A stretch of 64,000 bases of DNA, taken from the NCBI GenBank assembly GCA_030015575.1, contig CM057338.1:632454189-632518188 (forward strand), given 5' to 3'. Of this stretch, positions 9,531 to 19,575 are shown piece by piece; within the stretch, counting starts at the first letter, position 1, and each line of letters opens with the position of its first letter. Source of the stretch: Agapanthus africanus. Lineage: Eukaryota; Streptophyta; Magnoliopsida; Asparagales; Amaryllidaceae. Below the pieces are notes generated by a model, which ran no database searches, was not told the DNA's origin, and was given only the letters and a program-made list of their open reading frames with translations. The translations under genes and the position numbers were made by a program.

Positions 9531-11645
9531 TGTAAGTCCACGTTGCTCACTCCGGTTTTTACGGGGAGGCGGAAACGGCGAAAAACAATAATTTTGGCGC
9601 AAGGCAACATGGACTAAAAGGCGGATCTTTGCTAAACTAGAAACTAGTAAACACTAAGAGGTTTAACTACTATGCTTGTAGAAAATATACCTCACGGAAC
9701 CAGTCCTTCGGGTCTTCATTCCGCTGTCCCACTCGTGCATCCAAGCTCCAAGCGTCGATCCGGACTATGGGCACCTCCGCGGCCTTCTTGAGTAGAAGAC
9801 GATCCACCCGAGAGATGTACACTAAGCTCCGCCTCAAGCCGAGGTAACTAGGGCAAAGTGATTGCTAGTCAAGAAGCCCTAGAATGTATAGAGGAGATGT
9901 ATGGATGTATTTGTCTTTGTAGGATCTTTTTCTCTCAACACATGAGATCAAAATATGAGATCAAGAGGAGGAAGAAGAAGGAGAAAGGTTAGCAACCATG
10001 GAGCTTCTCATTTTAAGAGAGAGAATGAGAATGAACAAAATGAAAAGCTTAACCAAGAGAAAACACAACCATGGTTGCAATAACACTCATTTTCATCATT
10101 ACTAATCCCATCATGAAAAAGTTGATGGCTACAAATGACATGACCATTATCATAACAAAAAGAAAAAGAAAACCAAAGAATACTTTAGATCTTTCAAGAA
10201 GATCTTAGTCAACTTTGGTCAAACGGTCAACAAAGTCAAGATGGTCAAATGGTCAATGCAATTAGCCACAACATAATTATCAATAAGAGGATTAGTAAAT
10301 AATGTCCCCGGCTCATAATGGTTTTGACCGAACCAACTGTCAAAACCCTAATGAGGCACCTCCTCCTTCATCCCTCCTCAAAACTGTGCATACACACCCG
10401 CATCCGCATTCCGTAGAATGCGAATGCACAGAAGACAAATCAAATCCATCTGTGCAACACTAGGATCTGGCTTAAACCAAAGCCCACTAGTATTGCCTGC
10501 CCGAAGAGCATACGCACACAAGTACACGTAAGTGATCGCAGCCCTGCCGTAAAACCATACGGACTCTACACGTTTCGCTCAATGCAGGGAAACTCTGTGT
10601 GTGGGACTCTAAAGACTCGACACTACGCTGGCAGTGGGTTTAACCACAGACCGCAAGCGGCACTAGCTGTACGTAACGGTCCCCAGGTAGATGTCGATAA
10701 GAAGGCCGATGAGGTAAACCCATCCGAACTCCTACTGAGCCTGTATGTGACAATCTCCGTACAGTCCGGTCTGTTCGTCTAATACATCGCATGGCGGGCC
10801 TAGGGGGCGGTGAACGTCAGTCCCCTAATAGCGGTACAAGTCGTGTCAGAGTGAAGCCCAGAACACCCTAAGATAACACTGGAAACCTACCAGTATATCT
10901 CGCTTGCCCTGGCCAGGGACTACTCGTGTAATGGCTCTTCTAGACACAGCGCGATGTCAACCCCCAATACCGGGAGAGACGAATCCTGTCTAACCGTCAC
11001 TGCCTCCAAGTGCTTCGGGACTGCACCCAACTACTACCTGTTTGCACGACTCCTTTGAGCCGTGATAGGGTAGTAATCTAAGTACAATGGGAACACACTC
11101 GAGGTGAAGTGACAGTGTCAAGTCGGCGGACTAAGCTGTACTCATGTCACCTGGGAACCGATAACTGACGATAGGTATAATACCAACCAACAGTTCCCGA
11201 TGAGTCATGTCCAGTGTACTCGTAACCTAACGAGCACCCGCATACTATCTCAAGTACGACGTACTGACGGCTGTGGGACAGACCGTCTCCCCCGCAGGGA
11301 TGAGAAGCGCATACGCTAGTCTACTCCGGCGTATCGATGCCCTGTCTCGATAGTCCTACGACTAGGGACCTGTATAAGGATGTGCTTATGGATTACCCAG
11401 CCCCCACGAGTGTGAGCGCCATCACAATGCTGGTAATCAAGCAAAGATCCTAAGGGCTATACTAATAGGTATATAAGCGATATGCTAAAAGAAACACATG
11501 CACATATTGAAGTAGAGACAAACCAAGTAGCATACTACCATTTTGAGCAAGATTGTCTATACAACTGTGAATATCCCAAGCTTCCATCATGTAATATACA
11601 AGCTAGTATGATACAGTAATGGCCTCTAGGGCATATACACTAACA
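9531..11645 (-). mobile_element. Copia B 3' LTR
   Basis: Begins TGTAAGTCCACG at 9531 and ends tatacactaaca at 11645, next to the PPT. The partner is 17461-19575. It holds the conserved LTR core at about 11313-11400. Open frames on the plus strand here (for example 10582-10782) have counterparts in the other LTR but run against the element and look incidental. Confidence 0.92.
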
Positions 11646-11661
11646 ATCTCCCACTTGCACT
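11646..11661 (-). other. Polypurine tract of B
   Basis: On the minus strand it reads agtgcaagtgggagat, directly before the 3' LTR. The same PPT occurs in A (22412-22428) and, slightly changed, in C (30652-30666). Confidence 0.85.
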
Positions 11662-12619
11662 AAGGCCATGTACTGTCGTATCGAAGACCTATCATCTCGA
11701 TCAGTCGCTCAAACTGAGTCTGGGGTAGGGCCTTCGTGAGTGGATCTGCAGTGTTATTCTCCGTATTTACTCTCTTCACCTCGATCTCCCAGCGATCTAT
11801 GATCTCCCTGATCAGGTGGTACCGCCTCAAAATGTGCCTGGACTTCTGATGGGACCTGGGTTCCTTCGCTAAAGCTATAGCTCCGTTGTTGTCGCAATAC
11901 AGCGGTATTGGATCATCAATGGTAGGAACCACCTGAAGCTCCGTGAGGAACTTCTTCATCCAGACAGCTTCCTTTGCGGCATCGCAAGCAGCTATGTACT
12001 CCGCTTCTATAGTTGAGTCTGCAACGGTCTCCTGCTTGGAACTCTTCCAGCAAACCGCCCCTCCATTGAGGGTAAAGACATTACCCGACATGGACTTGGA
12101 GTCATTCTTGTCACTCTGGAAGCTGGAGTCAGCAAAGGCCTCGAGCTGGAGGTCTTTTCCGCCATACACCAAGAACATCTCCTTAGTCTTTCTCAGGTAC
12201 TTGAGAATATTCTTTACCGCTATCCAGTGTTTCTCCCTTGGGTTCGACTGATACCGGCTTACAACGCTCAATGCGTATTCTACATCTGGTCTGGTACACA
12301 ACATCGCATACATTATAGAGCCTACCGCAGAAGCATAGGGTATAATAGACATGAGATCCCTTTCCAAATCAGTCTTGGGAGACATCTCTTTGGAGAGGGT
12401 GATCCCGTGACAAGCCGGTAAATTACCGCGCTTGGAATCTTCCATACTGAACCTTTTCAGTATGGTGTCGATGTACCTTGACTGTGAAAGTCCCAACATC
12501 CTCTTAGATCTATCACGATAGATCTGGATCCCCAGAATGTAGTTGGCATCGCCCAGGTCCTTCATGGAGAACCTCTGCGACAAGAATCCTTTGACTGACT
12601 GTAGCATAGGAATATCATT
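11660..12619 (-). pseudogene. pol: Copia B RT C-terminus and RNase H
   Basis: This last part of the pol frame (about 319 codons) follows an in-frame TGA at 12620-12622 that stands where copia elements usually have glycine after YVDDILLI. It includes the RT tail (DLGDANYILGIQI), the connection (YASAVGSIMYAM...RPDVEYALSV) and RNase H, with EAFADSSFQ, STIEAEYIAA and LYCDNNGAIALAKEP carrying the acidic residues. The end TADPLTKAL...MIGL is the usual copia terminus. RNase H would degrade the RNA template during reverse transcription. It is in the same frame as the upstream RT, so only the stop separates them. Confidence 0.92.
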
Positions 12620-13390
12620 TCATATTAGGAGAATGTCATCCACGTACAAGACGAGGAATACCACAGTTCTCCCTACAATCTTACTGTAAATACATGGTTC
12701 ATCTGGGTTTTTGATAAAGTCGAATTCTTTGACAGTATCATCGAAGCAGATGTTCCAACTCCGCGATGCCTGCTTAAGTCCATAAATGGACTTGAGCAAC
12801 TTGCACACTCTACCGCTGCTCCCACTCTGAATGAATCCCTCCGGCTGATCCATATAGACGCACTCTTCCAAATTTCCATTTAGGAAAACCGTCTTTACGT
12901 CCATCTGCCAGATTTCATAATCGTGGAAGGCAGCAATGGCAAGAAGGATCCGAATGGATTTCAGCATAGCCACTGGAGAAAAGGTCTCGTCATAGTCCAA
13001 ACCAGGTCTTTGACGAAAACCCTTTGCAACAAGTCTAGCTTTATAGGTCTCAACCTGCCCATCTACACCAATCTTCTTTCTGAAGATCCATTTGCAGCCT
13101 ACGGGTTTTACCCCTTCTGGAGCAAAGTCCAAAGTCCAAACTTTGTTGGTGTACATGGACTCCATCTCGGCCCGCATTGCATCCAGCCATTTTACCGAGT
13201 CGCCGCTCTGAATGGCTTGCTGGAAGCTAGTAGGCTCACCATAATCCATGGTGCAATCCTCTCTATCCCCATCTATGAGAAAACCGTAGTATCTCTCGGG
13301 CGGATGAGACTGCCTACTACTTCTGCGGAGCGGCGTAGGAATGTCCTGATCTTTCGAACCCTCTCGTTCTACTAAGCTTTTAGTAATAGC
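12620..13390 (-). pseudogene. pol: Copia B reverse transcriptase
   Basis: The frame is open from 13390 down to the TGA at 12620. It begins with the integrase-RT linker (RRSSRQSHPPERYYGF). The RT domain follows: W-L-D-A-M-R-A-E-M, TYKARLVAKGF, YDETFSPV, the first catalytic aspartate in IWQMDVKTVFLNG, KSIYGLKQASRSWN, and the catalytic YVDD in LYVDDILLI. All RT catalytic aspartates are present. A start at 13249 is only an internal methionine; the frame continues upstream to the TAA at 13391-13393. It would copy the element RNA inside virus-like particles. Confidence 0.93.
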
Positions 13391-14128
13391 TTATGGTTCT
13401 GGATTTTCTTCCAGTTCTATTGCGCTCCCACTTATCAGATTTTCCAAAAACTCAGTTTCCAAGAAGCGGGCATGACGAGAAACAAAAACCTTTTGTTCCT
13501 CTGCGTAATAGAAAAGATACCCCTTGGAGTACTTTGGGTATCCCACAAACATACACTGTACTGAACGTACCTCGAGCTTGTCCGCATGCTGCTTTTTTAC
13601 AAAAACTGGACATCCCCATGTCTTAATGTGATTAAGATAGGGTTTCTTCCCACACCACATCTGATATGGTGTAGTAGGCATAGTCTTAGTTGGAACTCGG
13701 TCCAAAAGGTATGCAGCTGTTTCTAGTGCATAACTCCAGAAGGATCGCGGCAACTCAGCCCTACTCATCATGGAATGAACCATATCCAATAGGGTTCGAT
13801 TTCTCTTTTCCGATACACCGTTGTGTTGTGGTGTGTATGGAGGAGTAAGCTGAGAGAGAATTCCATTCTCTTTTAAGAAGCCCAGAAACTCGGCGCTCAA
13901 GTATTCACCACCTCGATCAGATCTCAGTGTCTTGATAATTTTGCCTATTTGTTTTTCAACTTCATTATTGTATTCCTGAAATTTCTCAAAGGCCTCGGAT
14001 TTGTGCTTCATCAAGAAGACATATCCATACCTAGAGAAATCGTCTGTGAAAGTAATGAAGTATGAATAACCACTTCGCGCATGTGTAGACATTGGACCAC
14101 ATACGTCACTGTGTATGAGTCCCAAGAG
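13391..14128 (-). pseudogene. pol: Copia B integrase core
   Basis: About 245 codons in the pol frame lie between the TAG at 14129-14131 and the TAA at 13391-13393. DDE residues are visible: D in IHSDVCGP, D in LRSDRGGEY, E in NGVSEKRNRT, with the usual 35-residue spacing between the last two. The copia-type C-terminal part follows (WGCPVFVKK, CMFVGYPKYSKGYLFY, VFVSRHARFLE). The enzyme inserts the cDNA and makes the 5-bp target duplications seen around these elements. The catalytic residues are intact; only the flanking stops break it. Confidence 0.92.
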
Positions 14129-14595
14129 CTAGCTCGCTCTTTCTCCGTGTCCAGTGAATGGAGTCTTTGTTATCTTTCCCATGAGACAAGATTCACAAGT
14201 GGCATAAGACTGGTACTCGAACGGATCCAAGTATCCTTCTTTATGTAACTTAGTCAACCGTGTCTCATTAATGTGACCCAGTCTACAATGCCATAAGAAA
14301 ACCTGATTTAATTCCGGAGACTTTCTTTTAAGTGTGTTCTGGACACTGAAGACCTGAGCTTGATTCAAAACGTATATACCGTTTTTCAATGTACCTGACC
14401 CAATCAGTACTTGATTTAGGTGGATATTTACTACATCGCTTACAAAAGTAAAATCATATCCTTCCTTAGAAAGTAAGGATACAGATATGATATTACAAGT
14501 CGCACCTGGTACATAAAAACAGTCACGCAGAATCAATATCTGCCCAGTTGTCAGTCCTAGATGATATTCCCCTACGGATACATATACATGCTCAT
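14129..14595 (-). pseudogene. pol: Copia B protease C-terminus and integrase zinc-binding domain
   Basis: After a frameshift near 14595 the pol frame continues with the late protease segment (ILRDCFYVPGATCNIISVS) and the gag-pre-integrase domain. The HHCC zinc-binding residues are in LWHCRLGHIN and CESCLMGK. The frame stops at TAG 14129-14131 immediately after the conserved GHGERAS. The next codons continue the integrase in the same frame, so this is a point nonsense change. Confidence 0.88.
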
Positions 14596-15399
14596 TCGGT
14601 TAGCAACCCTGAGAGTCATATCACCTTTCCTGATAACCCTACGGTTTCTCAGAGCCTGTAACGAATTACAGATATGAGATCCTGATCCGGTATCCAATAC
14701 CCAGAAAGTAGGGTTAACTGACATACAGTTCTCTATTACAAACACACCCGAAGCCGAAGCCACAACATGTTTCGAATTCTGGCTACTGGCTTTGCAAGCC
14801 CTGCAATCCTTCTGCCCATGTTCATTCCCGTAACAATAGGAACATCCCACTTTTACTACATCCAGTCCCGAAACTTCTGCCCTTCCCTTTCTTTCTACTT
14901 CCCTGGTTTCCTTCAGGGTAGTAGATAGGCACTGTTGAACTAAGTCAGCATCTGACCCGTTCTTCAACGTGGTCTTCAGGTCCATGAGCTCGAAAGAGCT
15001 GGTCTCTGTAAGGACGTTGCCCCCTACAGATGACCTGATAGCCAACCTCGCTGGAAGTAATTCGTTCGAGGTCTCATATCTTGCGATACGAGATTGCTCT
15101 CCATATAAATCTTTGTTATGGAGGAAGATAGAAACTAAGTCCATCTTCTCGTGCTGCCTCTGGTATGCACCATCAACTGAGGCTAACACGAGGCACTTGG
15201 CTTTCGCATATTCCTTTTCCGATATCTCGCGGATATGAATATCCGTGACATAGGAAACTGGACCTGAGACGGCAGGGGTTGGATCAGTCAAAAGGTGTCC
15301 CAGCTTGTCATGGGCAATGGACATCTGGACAGACCTTTGCCAGTCATAACAGTCAGATTCAGTCATTTTATTATCTAAATGTAACCTAGGTGCGGTCAC
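14572..15399 (-). pseudogene. gag: Copia B gag with zinc knuckle and protease start
   Basis: Gag opens after the tract at 15407-15436. The codon aligned with the ATG of A and C is GTG at 15397-15399; the first in-frame ATG is a little downstream (N-K-M-T-E-S). Copia gag features follow (YDWQRSVQM, KLGHLL), then a CCHC zinc knuckle (CSYCYGNEHGQKDC) and the protease active site WVLDTGSGSHIC. The middle of gag is shorter than usual and poorly conserved, suggesting an internal deletion. The frame ends at 14572 after a frameshift within the protease. Gag would form the particle and the protease would process it. Confidence 0.85.
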
Positions 15400-15436
15400 T
15401 GGGTCGCTGCAATTAAGAGAGAGAGAAGAAAACACT
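15397..15436 (-). promoter_or_regulatory. Splice-acceptor-like tract and mutated gag start of B
   Basis: On the minus strand a pyrimidine tract (ttttcttctctctctctt) ends aattgcag at 15407, followed by cgaccca and GTG at 15399-15397. A and C have ATG at this aligned position. The arrangement matches a 3' splice site just before the gag start. Confidence 0.45.
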
Positions 15437-15897
15437 CAGCATGATGCTCTTGCAAGTTTAGATTGGTTTTTAATTTATCTAAACAGGATGGCTCCCACTG
15501 TCTCTCGAATCCCTCCTCAAACCATAAAGGAAGAATTAGTCAGGATCAATCTCACCGTACAATACTTGCTTAACCGTTCAGCCAGGCCAGTGTCGGTACT
15601 TCGATGGAGGTTTTCCAACGCTTTCGCGAAGTTCCTTAATTAAGTAACCTCTTTTCCCTATGAGCGTAGCCCCGCTAACACCTTTCTAGACACCTACTTG
15701 GTTTATAGCATTGATCGTTAAGTGAAAAAGTTCCCGAGGAGTAGCATATACTCACAGTAGGATCGGGATCCAAATATCATCGCGTGATAAAACCGAAGGA
15801 ATCCTACCAGAATTATCACACTCCAAATGGTATGCAGCGCTAGCAAGTTTCAGTACTTATGAAACTCCCGATGTGGATTTTTGCCCCATGCTCTTAT

Positions 15898-16160
15898 GAC
15901 CTTGAATTTGGCCAACAAATCATAAGTCACATGTCAAGTTCTACCTGTCATTATCCAGGTTAATTTGAACCCACCCACACATACCCTTGACTTTGGCCAA
16001 CAAGGCAGTACGACTGTCCCAAACCAACGCATCTATCTATGCTACATATGAATACCCAATAGCTACCAAACACTGTGCCTTGACTTTGGCCAACAAACAC
16101 AGCTTGAATACTATTGACTATCCAAACGAAATGACGGAGGGCTACGGATGGTTTTGGCGA
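15898..16160 (-). repeat. Three repeats of about 90 bp, B leader
   Basis: ccttga-tttggccaacaa motifs start at 15898, 15985 and 16077 (spacing 87 and 92). They are homologous to the triplets in A and C. Confidence 0.7.
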
Positions 16161-16385
16161 AACCGTGAACGTAGTGAACTTGATATAATTGATGGAACGA
16201 GATAGCTTTTAAAAGGAGCGGTTCAAGCTCCGCGTTTAAAATGCTGGTTTTTGAAAAGAACCGAGTGGTTTTAAAAGTGTTCCAACGACTTTTACTTGGT
16301 TTATTTTCTTGCATTAGTTCTTTTAATGCGTCCCATCATTTAAACCCTACCATTGCAGAAAACAACCAAAATATGACGTATGCTT

Positions 16386-16480
16386 ATGCCATTCGCATTC
16401 GCCACGGGGCCCCGTCATCACCCGTTAGGTTACTTAACTAACGACAGAGCGGGGGCTGGGCTAGCACGGCTGAAAAACAT
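16386..16480 (-). other. Conserved palindromic leader block, copy in B
   Basis: It contains the perfect 12-bp palindrome ACGGGGCCCCGT and the cccgttag...ctaacgac arms. The outer gcggatgc arm is altered to cggctga in this copy. Confidence 0.7.
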
Positions 16481-17164
16481 AAGCAACGCCTAAATAGATA
16501 TCATATATAGATATATAGCAATGATAGCCATTACAGATCACAGATGAACACTTTGGATATACTAGGAATCCGCGATTCGTTCGAGCCTGCAACGAAAAAC
16601 GGATTACACGGTCGCGATGAATAGCCAAATCCCACTGTAGACCCCTACGGGTGCGGCAAATTACCCGCCAAGTACCCGAAGTGAAGCAACCTCCCTCAAC
16701 ACCGTGAGTAGGCCACTCGGCACTTCGAGATACCCGGTAGTTCGTGCACCCCTCCTAGGAGTAAAAACAGTAAAAAGAAATTATCCAATGACGGCTACAA
16801 CCCCGACCCGGTTGTGCGGCCATACAAATAATATTACATCAATTTACATATTTTACAATGAATGAAAGAAAAGGAAACTCTCATCTCACACCCATTCCCG
16901 GCTATTCATCCGTGACAATCCACCGAGTTCATATCCACAAACCAACAACATTACAGATCACAGATTTGTATAACCCCCACTAATCGACGTATAGCGATTA
17001 GCGGACGTTCAATACATATATCACATTACAGATAATATACATTAGTCAAAGAGTACGGAATATCGATCAAAATACGGATTTTTAACCACCCCAAAAGTCA
17101 ATTTGCTCTCTGGAAAATTTGGGTAGAAAAAACATGTATTAAAAATCCCAAAACATCCAAACTA

Positions 17165-17290
17165 AAACACTGCACAAAACCCGATCCAGTGACGAGTCAA
17201 AACGGCGGCGGAACCGCGGCAATGAGCATGTCATTGCCGCGGAACCGCGGTCGTTTGATCGAATCACTGGATCGTTTTTCTGCAGTGTTT
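17165..17290 (-). other. Three-tier stem-loop near PBS of B
   Basis: Three nested perfect helices share one axis: aaacactgca (17165-17174) with tgcagtgttt (17281-17290); cgatccagtga (17182-17192) with tcactggatcg (17264-17274); ccgcggcaatga (17214-17225) with tcattgccgcgg (17231-17242) around a five-base loop. This gives a rod of about 126 nt in the RNA. It is the strongest predicted structure in the window. Confidence 0.75.
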
Positions 17291-17446
17291 TCACAAAAAG
17301 CCTGAGACGATTTTCATATATTTTAAAACACTTTTTGAGCAGTATAAAAATCGACAGAAACTTGAGGTTTTGAGGATGTGTTTTGCGACTATTTTTCCGA
17401 TCGATGTTCTTAACACTTTGCTAACTTACTAGTTTATGTTTAGCTA

Positions 17447-17459
17447 GGCTCTGATACCA
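17447..17459 (-). other. Primer-binding site of B
   Basis: The plus strand reads ggctctgatacca, complementary to the initiator-tRNA-Met PBS core, one base from the 5' LTR at 17461. Confidence 0.9.
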
Positions 17460-17460
17460 C

Positions 17461-19575
17461 TGTAAGTCCACGTTGCTCACCCCGGTTCTTACGGGGAGGC
17501 GGAAACGGCGAAAAACAATAATTTTGGCGCAAGGCAATATGGACTAAAAGTCGGATCTTTGCTAAACTAGAAACTAGTAAACACTAAGAGGTTTAACTAC
17601 TATGCTTGTAGAAAATATACCTCACGGAACCGGTCCTTCGGGTCTTCATTCCGCTGTCCCACTCGTGCATCCAAGCTCCAAGCGTTGATCCGGACCTTGG
17701 GCACCTCCGCGGCCTTCTTGAGTCGAAGACGATCCACCCGAGAGATGTACACTAAGCTCCGCCTCAAGCCGAGGCAACTAGGGCAAAGTGATTGCTAGTC
17801 AAGAAGCCCTAGAATGTATAGAGGAGATGTATGGATGTATTTGTCTTTGTAGGATCTTTTTCTCTCAACACATGAGATCAAAAGATGAGATCAAGAGGAG
17901 GAAGAAGAAGGAGAAAGGTTAGCAACCATGGAGCTTCTCATTTTAAGAGAGAGAATGAGAATGAACAAAATGAAAAGCTTAACCAAGAGAAAACACAACC
18001 ATGGTTGCAATAACACTCATTTTCATCATTACTAATCCCATCATGAAAAAGTTGATGGCTACAAATGACATGACCATTATCATAACAAAAAGAAAAAGAA
18101 AACCAAAGAATACTTTAGATCTTTCAAGAAGATCTTAGTCAACTTTGGTCAAACGGTCAACAAAGTCAAGATGGTCAAATGGTCAATGCAATTAGCCACA
18201 ACATAATTATCAATAAGAGGATTAGTAAATAATGTCCCCGGCTCATAATGGTTTTGACCGAACCAACTGTCAAAACCCTAATGAGGCACCTCCTCCTTCA
18301 TCGCTCCTCAAAACTGTGCATACACACCCGCATCCGCATTCCGTAGAATGCGAATGCACAGAAGACAAATCAAATCCATCTGTGCAACACTAGGATTTGG
18401 CTTAAACCAAAACCCACTAGTATTGCCTGTCCGAACAGCATACGCACACAAGTGCACGTAAGTGATCGCAGCCCTGCCGTAAAACCATACGGCCTCTACA
18501 CGTTTCGCTCAATGCAGGAAAACTCTCTGTGTGGGACTCTAAAGACTCGACACTACGCTGGCAGTGGGTTTAACCATAGACCGCAAGCGGCACTAGCTGT
18601 ACGTAACGGTCCCCAGGTAGATGTCGATAAGAAGGCCGATGAGGTAAACCCATCCGAACTCCTACTGAGCCTGTTTGTGACAATCTCCGTACAGTCCGGT
18701 CTGTTCGTCTGATACATCGCATGGCGGGTTTAGGGGGCGGTGAACGTCAGTCCCCTAATAGCGGTACAAGTCGTGTCGGAGTGAAGCCTAGAACACCCGG
18801 AGATAACACTGGAAACCTACCAGTATATCTCGCTTGCCCTGACCAGGGACTACTCGTGTAATGGCTCTTCTAGACACAGTGCGTTGTCAACCCCCAATAC
18901 CGGGAGAGACGAATCCTGTCTAACCGTCACTGCCTCCTAGTGCTTAGGGACTGCACCCAACTACTACCTGTTTGCACGACTCCTTTGAGCCATGGTAGGG
19001 TAGTAATCTAAGTACAGTGGGAACACACTCGAAGTGAAGTGACAGTGTCAAGTCGGCGGACTAAGCTGTACTCATGTCACCTGGGAACTGATAACTGACG
19101 ATAGGTATAATACCAACCAACAGTTCCTGACGAGTCCTGTCCAGTGTACTCGTAACCTAACGAGCACCCGCATACTATCTCAAGTACGACGTACTGACGG
19201 CTGTGGGACAGACCGTCTCCCCCGCTGGGATGAGAAACGCATACGCTAGTCTACTCCGGAGTATCGATGCCCTGTCTCGATAGTCCTACGACTAGGGACC
19301 TGTATAAGGATGTGCTTATGGATTACCCAGCCCCCACGAGTGTGAGCGCCATCACAACGCTGGCAATCAAGCAAAGATCCTAAGGGCTCTACTAATATGT
19401 ATATAAGCGATATGCTAAAAGAAACACATGCACATATTGAAGTAGAGACAAACCAAGTAGCATACTACCATTTTGAGCAAGATTGTTTATACAACTGTGA
19501 ATATCCCAAGCTTCAATCAAGTAATATACAAGCTAGTATGATACAGTAATGGCCTCTAGGGCATATACACTAACA
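17461..19575 (-). mobile_element. Copia B 5' LTR
   Basis: TGTAAGTCCACG at 17461 to ctaaca at 19575, the same length as the 3' LTR with few substitutions. The conserved core is at about 19244-19330. The flanking ctacc is the right target copy. Confidence 0.92.

Larger units (their letters stand above)
15437..17446 (-). mobile_element. Copia B leader (non-coding, about 2 kb)
   Basis: From the PBS towards gag it holds: extended hairpin 17165-17290, one module of about 130 bp (about 16640-16770), conserved block 16386-16480, three short repeats 15898-16160, small hairpin GAGTA...TACTC 15739-15753, and the pyrimidine tract. The 137-bp unit is absent. Short frames only. Confidence 0.75.
9531..19575 (-). 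mobile_element. Copia element B (complete, recently inserted)
   Basis: A complete minus-strand Ty1-copia element of about 10 kb. Two LTRs of equal length (2115 bp) differ by roughly one to two bases per hundred by eye. PBS, leader, gag, protease, integrase, RT, RNase H and PPT follow in copia order. The flanks are ctact and ctacc, a one-mismatch 5-bp target duplication. The target is the decayed interior of A. The coding region is close to intact but broken by one frameshift and three stops, so it needs help to move. Domain style suggests a Tork/Angela/TAR-like lineage, which I cannot settle by eye. Confidence 0.92.
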
